NCBI GenBank assembly: GCA_946639085.1
Contig: CAMPBP010000040.1
Span: 1-8,805 of the forward strand
Origin: an uncultured Lachnospiraceae bacterium
GTDB lineage: Bacteria > Bacillota > Clostridia > Lachnospirales > Lachnospiraceae
Reading direction: 5' to 3'
DNA length: 8,805 nucleotides
The position numbers and the translations under genes were made by a program. Shown here piece by piece: positions 1 to 5,363 of this stretch. The notes beneath the pieces were generated by a model that worked only from the letters and a program-made list of their open reading frames with translations, ran no database searches and was not told the origin of the DNA. Position 1 is the first letter of the stretch; every line of letters begins with the position of its first letter.

Positions 1-1
1 A

Positions 2-2611
2 TGCCTTATAGGCGGAGGCATAATCGTTGCGGCACTCGGTATCGGTGTATTTAAGAGTATCATAGCGACCGCACCCGACAGTTCAAAAATAAACGTTACA
101 CCACTTGGCAGATCTTCTTTTGTTTACGATGCCGACGGCAATCAGATAGCAAAACTTGTATCAAAGAACGCAAACCGTATCCCGGTAGGTTCCGATCAGA
201 TTCCGGATGAAGTAAAGAACGCTTTTGTTGTTTCGGAAGACGAGCGTTTTTACGTACATAACGGTATAGATATTCAGGGTATCGTCCGTGCCGCATACAG
301 AGCCGTAAAAGACAGACATCTCGGTCAGGGTGCAAGTACGATAACACAGCAGCTTTTAAAGAACGTTGTATTTGTTGACTGGACGGAGGAAGAAAACAAC
401 GTTGAGAAGATAAAACGTAAGATACAGGAGCAGTATCTTGCAATAGAACTTGAGAAACGAATGGATAAGGATTCCATTCTCACAAACTATCTTAATGCCA
501 TTAACTTAGGACAGAATACCCTTGGTGTTCAGGCTGCAAGTTTAAGATATTTCGGAAAGAACGTATGGGAGCTTAACACTTCCGAGGCGGCGGTTATTGC
601 CGGAATCACTCAGAATCCCTACAAATACAATCCGATCATCTTCCCCGAGAACAATTCGGATAAAAGAGACACCATCCTTGAAAAATTGCTTGATCAGGGA
701 TATATTACCGAAGCTGAATATAAAGAAGCCGAGGCCGATGACGTTTACTCTCGTATAAAGACCGTGAACGAAGTTCAGGGTGAATCAGCCATAACCTCGT
801 ATTTCGTGGATGCTTTGACGGAACAGGTCGAAGACGATCTTATCGCTGCAGGTTATCCCGAAAACGAAGTATACAATATGATGTACAGCGGCGGTATCAA
901 GATCCATTCAACTCTCGATCCGAAGATACAAAAGATCTGTGACGAAGAGTTCGGTAACGAAGAAAACTATCCGACACAGAAATGGTCGTTGGATTACAAA
1001 CTTACGATACAGAAGGCGGACGGAAGTCTTGAGAATCATTCAAAAGAGATGCTCCGCGCATACTTTAGAGAGAATGTAAACAAGAATTACAATCTTCTTT
1101 ACAAGAACAAAGAAGATGCTTATGCGGATATAGAGACATATAAGCAGGCGGTAATGGAGCCCGGAGACGAAGTATATGCCGAGGAGGACGAAGATCTTTG
1201 GCTTACGGTACAGCCCCAGATTTCCTTTACGGTCATAGATCAGCATACCGGACAGGTTAAGGCAATGATAGGCGGACGAGGAGAAAAGAACAGAAGCCGT
1301 TCATTCAACCGTGCAACACAGGCAAAACGACAGCCCGGTTCATGTTTTAAGGTGCTTGCCGCTTTCGGCCCTGCGATCGACGCCGCAGGCTTCACCCTGG
1401 CGACTACAATCAATGATGCGGAGTTTAACTATTACAACGGAACCCCTGTATCCAACTGGTACGGTAAAGACACATATTACGGCCTTTGCAACATCAGATA
1501 CGGTGTTTACTGGTCACTTAACGTTGTTGCCGTAAAGACGATAACGATGATCACTCCTGAACTGGGTTTTGAATATCTTGAAAATCTGGGATTTACAACG
1601 ATATACAGAGAGAAGAGAATGTCGGACGGTATCCATACCGATATCGGCCAGCCTCTGGCTCTCGGCGGTATAACGGAAGGTGTTATAAATCTGGAGATAT
1701 GTGCCGCTTATGCTACAATAGCAAACGGCGGTATGTATACCAAACCGACCATGTATACGACCATCGAGGATGCTGACGGAAATATAATATACGACAACAC
1801 TCATCCCGAACAGCACAGGGTATTTAAAGAAACGACTTCGTTCCTTCTTACCAGCGCCATGAAGGATTGTGTAAGCAGAGGTACCGGTACCAACGCGAAA
1901 TTTGCGGGTATGTCCATAGCAGGTAAGACAGGTACCACCTCCGATTCAAAAGATATATGGTTCTGTGCATACACCCCTTACTATACGGGTGCTTGCTGGG
2001 TAGGATACGACGACCCCACATACTTAAGCGATCCCGAGTCAAGAGTGGGACAGCTTATGTGGAAAGCCGTTATGCAGCGTGTTCACGAGGAACTTCCGGA
2101 CATCGGATTTGATGTTCCTCCGGGAATCGTAACATGTACGGTGTGCAAGAAGTCGGGACTTCTTCCCAACGAGCTTTGTACGGATGTTTATACCGAATAT
2201 TTCGATAAAGACAATGTTCCCGAAGAGCATTGTAACGTGCACTTCAAGGGAAGAATATGTGCTTACGATAATCTTCCGGCTACCGAAAGCTGCCCGTTCG
2301 CATACGAAGGTACCGCGGAAATGATCCCTCCCGAGGATGAGTCATTGCTTCAGGGTTCCACGACGTTGAGTTCAACACTTGATCCTTTGGCTGCCGCCAC
2401 AACACATGTTGCGACGTCCAACGGAGGATATTGCCAGCACAACGAAGCTTTCTTCTCGCAGCCAAACTGGGAAGAAATATACCAGCAGCAGCAACGTGAA
2501 CTGGAAGCAAGAAACGAAGCGGCATGGCAGGCCGCACAGCAGGCCGAGCAGGAACAGCAGGGAGGACAACCCGCCGAGCAGCCTGCAGAACAACCGGCCG
2601 AGGGCAATTAA
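2..2611 (+). CDS. Class A penicillin-binding protein (PBP1A-type), 5' partial
   Basis: Bifunctional peptidoglycan synthase: it polymerises lipid II glycan strands and cross-links stem peptides outside the membrane. The frame is open from base 2 (869 codons visible), so the true start lies upstream. Residues are numbered from the first full codon. Residues 1-20 are the end of a hydrophobic membrane anchor (GGGIIVAALGIGVF). The GT51 domain follows: EDERFYVHNG with catalytic Glu79, GASTITQQ at 110-117, and NYLNAINLGQNTLGVQAA. The transpeptidase has SCFK (nucleophile Ser447, Lys450), SLN (505-507) and KTGTT (from Lys642). A six-cysteine extracellular stretch (712-764) and a Gln/Glu/Ala-rich tail (824-869) with QPAE repeats close the protein. 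An internal ATG at 461 would remove the first GT51 motifs and is not the start. The family is certain; the exact paralogue (ponA or pbp1A type) is not. Confidence 0.96.
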   Translation, partial: CLIGGGIIVAALGIGVFKSIIATAPDSSKINVTPLGRSSFVYDADGNQIAKLVSKNANRIPVGSDQIPDEVKNAFVVSEDERFYVHNGIDIQGIVRAAYRAVKDRHLGQGASTITQQLLKNVVFVDWTEEENNVEKIKRKIQEQYLAIELEKRMDKDSILTNYLNAINLGQNTLGVQAASLRYFGKNVWELNTSEAAVIAGITQNPYKYNPIIFPENNSDKRDTILEKLLDQGYITEAEYKEAEADDVYSRIKTVNEVQGESAITSYFVDALTEQVEDDLIAAGYPENEVYNMMYSGGIKIHSTLDPKIQKICDEEFGNEENYPTQKWSLDYKLTIQKADGSLENHSKEMLRAYFRENVNKNYNLLYKNKEDAYADIETYKQAVMEPGDEVYAEEDEDLWLTVQPQISFTVIDQHTGQVKAMIGGRGEKNRSRSFNRATQAKRQPGSCFKVLAAFGPAIDAAGFTLATTINDAEFNYYNGTPVSNWYGKDTYYGLCNIRYGVYWSLNVVAVKTITMITPELGFEYLENLGFTTIYREKRMSDGIHTDIGQPLALGGITEGVINLEICAAYATIANGGMYTKPTMYTTIEDADGNIIYDNTHPEQHRVFKETTSFLLTSAMKDCVSRGTGTNAKFAGMSIAGKTGTTSDSKDIWFCAYTPYYTGACWVGYDDPTYLSDPESRVGQLMWKAVMQRVHEELPDIGFDVPPGIVTCTVCKKSGLLPNELCTDVYTEYFDKDNVPEEHCNVHFKGRICAYDNLPATESCPFAYEGTAEMIPPEDESLLQGSTTLSSTLDPLAAATTHVATSNGGYCQHNEAFFSQPNWEEIYQQQQRELEARNEAAWQAAQQAEQEQQGGQPAEQPAEQPAEGN

Positions 2612-3237
2612 TGAACGAACCCTATACGATATTAAAAGAAGGCGGAAGCGCGGAAACTGAGCTTAAGAAGTCTCGTTTCATAGCACATACGAAGCCCGTA
2701 AATACCGAGGAAGAGGCCAAAAGTTTTGTGTCGGAGATGAAAAAGCAATATTACGATGCAAGACACAATTGCTACGCTTACGTGATTGGCGCCGCCGGTG
2801 ACACCGTCAAATACAGTGACGACGGAGAACCTGCACAGACCGGTGGTCTTCCGATATATAACGTACTTAAGGAGACAAAGATAAGAAACGCATGTATAGT
2901 GGTGACCAGATATTTTGGCGGGACACTGCTCGGTGCGGGACCTTTGGCAAGAATGTACGGCGATGCCGCAAAGCTTGGGCTTGAGGCATCCAAAACCGCC
3001 GTGATGAGTTACGGTATCACGGCAACCGTATCAAGCGATTATTCCGATTCGGAGAAGCTGAAACGTTTCTTCGAAAAAGAAGAGATCGAGGTAGTTGACA
3101 TAAGATATTCCAACAATGTTGAAATAGATTTAAGATGCGGTTTTGATTCTTTTGACCGCATTAAAGAAAGTGTAATATCACTTACGGCTTCACGTTCCAC
3201 GATAGAAAAGACAGGAGAAGAATATTTCATGTCTTAG
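2611..3237 (+). CDS. YigZ/IMPACT-family protein
   Basis: A 208-residue protein of the YigZ (UPF0029, IMPACT N-terminal) family, a usual length for bacterial members. The eukaryotic relative IMPACT modulates GCN2; the bacterial role is not settled. The N-terminal IMPACT domain carries SRFIAHTKPV, YDARHNCYAYVIG, DDGEP at 70-74 followed by TGGLP, and RYFGGTLLGAGPLARMY from Arg100. The last ~70 residues fit the small C-terminal alpha/beta domain (DUF1949 type). I chose the ATG at 2611 because it directly precedes NEPYTILKEGG, overlaps the PBP stop as TAATG, and has a GAGGG SD at 2600-2604. A longer in-frame start at 2524 would only add low-complexity Ala/Gly/Arg/Thr residues read out of frame from the PBP tail. 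The overlap implies translational coupling to the PBP gene. Confidence 0.93.
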   Translation: MNEPYTILKEGGSAETELKKSRFIAHTKPVNTEEEAKSFVSEMKKQYYDARHNCYAYVIGAAGDTVKYSDDGEPAQTGGLPIYNVLKETKIRNACIVVTRYFGGTLLGAGPLARMYGDAAKLGLEASKTAVMSYGITATVSSDYSDSEKLKRFFEKEEIEVVDIRYSNNVEIDLRCGFDSFDRIKESVISLTASRSTIEKTGEEYFMS

Positions 3238-3264
3238 GAACGTGCAGTTTACATAACAATTTCG

Positions 3265-3275
3265 AAGGAGGTGAT
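3265..3275 (+). promoter_or_regulatory. Exceptionally strong ribosome binding site
   Basis: AAGGAGGTGAT is an 11-base perfect complement of the canonical 3' end of 16S rRNA and is the strongest SD in the window. It ends 6 bases before the ATG at 3282, which makes the short ORF 3282-3407 the obvious target. mgtE itself starts more than 100 bases further on and has its own weaker SD, so this site is not simply the mgtE ribosome binding site. Confidence 0.85.
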
Positions 3276-3281
3276 TTTTAA

Positions 3282-3407
3282 ATGAAGAAGCGAACTAAGA
3301 GTTCATCTGACAACCCTCTCCCCGCCGCGGAGAACCAAAATCTTATTCATTATAAAAATCTAACCGAAACGGAGAAATTGCTATGGAAGAGATCAAAGAA
3401 TTATTAG
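3282..3407 (+). CDS. Putative 41-aa leader peptide / small ORF overlapping the mgtE start
   Basis: A short ORF that I do not recognise as a known family. It starts with ATG 6 bases after the near-ideal SD and ends at TAG 3405-3407, so it covers the first 25 bases of mgtE in another frame. The peptide has a basic start (MKKRTKS), a Pro/acidic-containing middle (SDNPLPAAEN, residues 9-18) and a charged C-terminal part (NLTETEKLLWKRSKNY). There is no signal peptide and no membrane segment. Its place directly before a Mg2+ transporter suggests a regulatory leader: mgtE translation could depend on termination and re-initiation, or on ribosome behaviour over the leader, as known for the proline/acidic mgtL-type leaders of enterobacteria. 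That role is inference; only the SD, frame and overlap are seen. It could also be a decayed gene end or a chance ORF. Confidence 0.55.
   Translation: MKKRTKSSSDNPLPAAENQNLIHYKNLTETEKLLWKRSKNY
3317..3333 (+). promoter_or_regulatory. Small hairpin in the mgtE leader with a possible alternative pairing
   Basis: TCTCC (3317-3321) can pair with GGAGA (3329-3333) around a 7-base loop. The same seven bases, CGGAGAA, recur at 3370-3376 and contain the mgtE SD. TCTCC could therefore pair with either copy, giving mutually exclusive local and SD-masking structures. The stems are only 5 bp and no U-run follows, so this is not an intrinsic terminator. A regulatory role is tentative. Confidence 0.25.
3371..3375 (+). 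promoter_or_regulatory. mgtE ribosome binding site
   Basis: GGAGA ends 7 bases before the ATG at 3383 and supports that start for mgtE. It is clearly weaker than the SD at 3265-3275 and lies inside the upstream small ORF, so ribosomes translating that ORF would pass over it. Confidence 0.6.
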
Positions 3408-4714
3408 AGACCAAGCAGTACACCGGACTACGTCAGAAGCTGACGGAGTATAATGATGCGGATATCGCTGCCATATTGGAAGAGTTGTCACCTCAGGACA
3501 TGATAAAGGTGTTCAGGATTCTTTCCAAGGACACCGCTGCAGACGTATTTGCGTATCTCGATGTGGATAATCAGCAGAAGATCATAACTTCATTGTCCGA
3601 TTCCGAAGCCGCAGGCATCATAAACGGTATGATGGCCGATGATGCTACGGACCTTTTTGAGGAGATGCCCGCAAACATTGTAAAAAGGCTTCTCGCAAAC
3701 GTAAGCCCCGAGGCAAGGCGCGACATCAATCACCTTTTAAGATATCCCGAAGATTCCGCAGGTTCGATCATGACGGTCGAGTATGTTGACCTGAAAGAGA
3801 ATCTGACCGTATCACAGGCGCTTGAGAGGATAAGAAAAGTCGGAGTAGATTCCGAAACTATCAACGTTTGTTACGTATTGGATGCGGGACGTCACCTTTT
3901 GGGTACAGCCGCATTAAGATATCTGCTTTTAAGCGATCCCGATGCGATAATCGGCGATATAATGCACGAGAATGTCATCTCGGTAAATACTCTTATGGAC
4001 CAGGAAGCCGTAGCCAGACAGTTTAAAAAATACGACTTCACATCAATGCCGGTCGTAGACAATGAGAACCGCCTGGTCGGGATCATAACCGTCGACGATA
4101 TCATGGATATCATGGAAGAAGAGGTTACCGAGGATATTGAAAAGATGAACGCTATCGTTCCTTCCGATAAGCCCTACATGAAGACGGGGGTTTTGGAGAC
4201 ATGGAAGAAACGTATACCGTGGCTTCTTTTGCTCATGGTTTCCGCAACATTCACAGGCAAGATAATACAGAAATATGAAGATGCTCTTAAGGCATGCGCT
4301 GTATTGACGGCATTTATCCCGATGCTCATGGATACGGGCGGTAACGCCGGAGGTCAGGCGAGCGCAACGATCATTCGTGGTCTTTCGCTTGAAGAGTTCG
4401 GTTTCAAAGATATCTTCAAAGTTGTCTGGAAGGAGATGCGTGTTGCTGTCGTTTGCGGCGCAACGCTTGCAGCTGCCAATTTCGTAAAGCTTCTTTTGAT
4501 AGACAGAGTGACTGTATCCGTTGCTCTTGTTGTATGCATAACACTTGTGGCAGCCGTTATGATAGCCAAGTTTATCGGAAGCACGCTGCCGATCTTTGCA
4601 AAGAGGATCGGATTTGACCCGACTGTAGTCGCCAGCCCGTTCATCACAACGATCGTGGATGCGGTTTCGCTTATAGCATATTTTGGTATCGCAACGGCGA
4701 TACTTCACATTTAG
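3383..4714 (+). CDS. mgtE: Magnesium transporter MgtE
   Basis: A 443-residue inner-membrane Mg2+ channel/transporter, full length for the family. An N-terminal helical domain (about 1-125) contains repeats such as LSPQDMIKVFRIL and MMADDATDLFEEMP. Two CBS domains follow: one after the SAGSIMTVEYVDL junction, the other around ENVISVNTLMD to VGIITVDDIMDIMEEE. In the family these domains bind Mg2+ and close the pore when internal Mg2+ is high. The membrane domain starts near Trp280. It contains PMLMDTGGNAGGQ (313-325) and DPTVVASPFITTIVDA (412-427); by motif, Asp426 matches the pore Mg2+-binding Asp432 of Thermus MgtE. The start is supported by an SD at 3371-3375 and a typical N-terminus (MEEIKELLETKQY). 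No M-box riboswitch is visible in the 145-base gap upstream, which instead holds a small overlapping ORF. The next gene follows after 8 bases, suggesting cotranscription. Confidence 0.96.
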   Translation: MEEIKELLETKQYTGLRQKLTEYNDADIAAILEELSPQDMIKVFRILSKDTAADVFAYLDVDNQQKIITSLSDSEAAGIINGMMADDATDLFEEMPANIVKRLLANVSPEARRDINHLLRYPEDSAGSIMTVEYVDLKENLTVSQALERIRKVGVDSETINVCYVLDAGRHLLGTAALRYLLLSDPDAIIGDIMHENVISVNTLMDQEAVARQFKKYDFTSMPVVDNENRLVGIITVDDIMDIMEEEVTEDIEKMNAIVPSDKPYMKTGVLETWKKRIPWLLLLMVSATFTGKIIQKYEDALKACAVLTAFIPMLMDTGGNAGGQASATIIRGLSLEEFGFKDIFKVVWKEMRVAVVCGATLAAANFVKLLLIDRVTVSVALVVCITLVAAVMIAKFIGSTLPIFAKRIGFDPTVVASPFITTIVDAVSLIAYFGIATAILHI

Positions 4715-4718
4715 AGGT
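4713..4718 (+). promoter_or_regulatory. SD overlapping the mgtE stop, deciding a TTG start
   Basis: AGAGGT overlaps the mgtE TAG stop (4712-4714) and lies 4 bases before the TTG at 4723. The only in-frame ATG nearby is at codon 36, after the conserved RYLGYRG, so this SD and the TTG give the only sensible start. Confidence 0.6.
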
Positions 4719-4722
4719 ACAT

Positions 4723-5313
4723 TTGGATACTCGTTTAACAGCCGACGACAAAAACGAGATACTCAGGTATCTCGGTTACAGAGGCTCCGAGATCACGGAC
4801 GGAGTGGAAAAGAGAATAGAGGCCTGCATGAATAAAGCCAATGAGGTAAGTAAGATCGGTTATTCATACAGGCTGTTTTCTGTTTCTTATGAAGAGAGCG
4901 GTGTCGTGGTACAAAACGCACTCATGACAATGCCGGGAAGCAGTATAAAGAAACATCTTGCGGGTGCAGAAACGGTCGCCTTTATGTGCGTGACTCTCGG
5001 TCGAGCATTTGATGTGGAGGTCGAGGCGCAGATGGTGAAAGACCCCGCTTCGGGAGTCATATTGAACGCCTGCGGTATCGCATTGATAGAAAAAGCCGCC
5101 GACGAGCTTCAAAGGCTTATAGACGAGTCCCTTGAGGGAAATCTTCATACAGGAGTGAGATTCAGTCCCGGATACGGAGACCTGCCTTTATCTTTGCAGG
5201 AAGATTTTTTAAGGATACTTAACGCCGAGAAATATGCGGGGATAAGGCTCAATTCAAGCTATCTTTGCAATCCTTCAAAAACCGTTACGGCGGTATGTGC
5301 CATAATCGATTAA
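4723..5313 (+). CDS. Stand-alone methionine synthase activation-domain protein
   Basis: A 196-residue protein resembling the C-terminal AdoMet-binding activation domain of B12-dependent methionine synthase, in the manner of Thermotoga TM0269. Visible signatures are RYLGYRG near the N-terminus (15-21), an Ala/Gly-rich centre (VAFMCVTLGRAFDVEVEAQM, then GVILNACGIALIEKAADEL), and RFSPGYGDLPLSLQ near the C-terminus, which matches the R-x-S-x-G-Y stretch used by MetH to bind AdoMet. No membrane segment is present. Its expected job is reductive methylation of inactive cob(II)alamin on the MetH encoded next, which lacks this domain. The start is TTG, with an SD overlapping the mgtE stop. It lies 8 bases after mgtE and 50 bases before metH. 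AdoMet binding and electron donor cannot be shown from sequence alone. Confidence 0.88.
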   Translation: MDTRLTADDKNEILRYLGYRGSEITDGVEKRIEACMNKANEVSKIGYSYRLFSVSYEESGVVVQNALMTMPGSSIKKHLAGAETVAFMCVTLGRAFDVEVEAQMVKDPASGVILNACGIALIEKAADELQRLIDESLEGNLHTGVRFSPGYGDLPLSLQEDFLRILNAEKYAGIRLNSSYLCNPSKTVTAVCAIID

Positions 5314-5324
5314 TACATTTGCGG

Positions 5325-5330
5325 TATAAT
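5325..5330 (+). promoter_or_regulatory. Candidate -10 element upstream of metH
   Basis: A perfect TATAAT sits 34 bases before the metH ATG, in the only AT-rich gap between the activation gene and metH. No good -35 hexamer lies 16-18 bases upstream (the region reads like CATAATCG) and there is no TGn extension. It may be a weak internal promoter or a chance match. Confidence 0.35.
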
Positions 5331-5363
5331 AAATAAGTTAGCATTTTGTCCGGAGGATATATT

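Noticed and set aside
1..3. ATG at the first base of the window as a gene start
   Set aside because: It is in a different frame from the PBP; the PBP frame begins at base 2 within a membrane segment and continues from upstream.
2350..2607. A - strand frame rich in Cys and Ala (repeated SAGC units), resembling a metal-binding or toxin peptide
   Set aside because: It is the reverse complement of the Gln/Glu/Ala-rich PBP tail; the low complexity comes from the GCC/GCA and CAG codons on the + strand.
2524..2610. N-terminal extension of the YigZ-family protein from an upstream ATG
   Set aside because: The extra 29 residues are low-complexity and read out of frame from the PBP tail. The ATG at 2611 has an SD, overlaps the PBP stop in TAATG form and precedes the conserved N-terminus.
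3238..3382. M-box (Mg2+) riboswitch upstream of mgtE
   Set aside because: The gap is only 145 bases, shorter than a usual M-box plus expression platform. It contains a small ORF with a strong SD, and I could not find the conserved M-box core or a terminator stem with a U-run.
3354..3407. Programmed -1 frameshift from the small ORF into mgtE
   Set aside because: The mgtE frame is open only from 3356, and the A-run at 3354-3358 does not form a proper slippery heptamer in the ORF frame. mgtE has its own SD, ATG and a normal N-terminus.
3345..3407. The end of the small ORF (NLTETEKLLWKR) faintly recalls the N-terminal part of DUF559-type nuclease proteins
   Set aside because: The match is short and charged-residue driven, there is no continuing domain in any frame, and the sequence enters mgtE. 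A gene remnant cannot be supported.
4043..4708. A 221-codon open frame on the - strand
   Set aside because: It lies entirely opposite mgtE, whose CBS and pore motifs are intact. The translation shows no recognisable family and looks like an antisense shadow.
5346..5363. TTG start for metH at 5346, six codons upstream
   Set aside because: The GGAGG at 5352-5356 lies downstream of that TTG and is correctly spaced for the ATG at 5364.
5314..5363. Cobalamin or SAM riboswitch controlling metH
   Set aside because: Only 50 bases separate the genes, too few for either aptamer, and no B12-box or SAM-I-like stem is visible.
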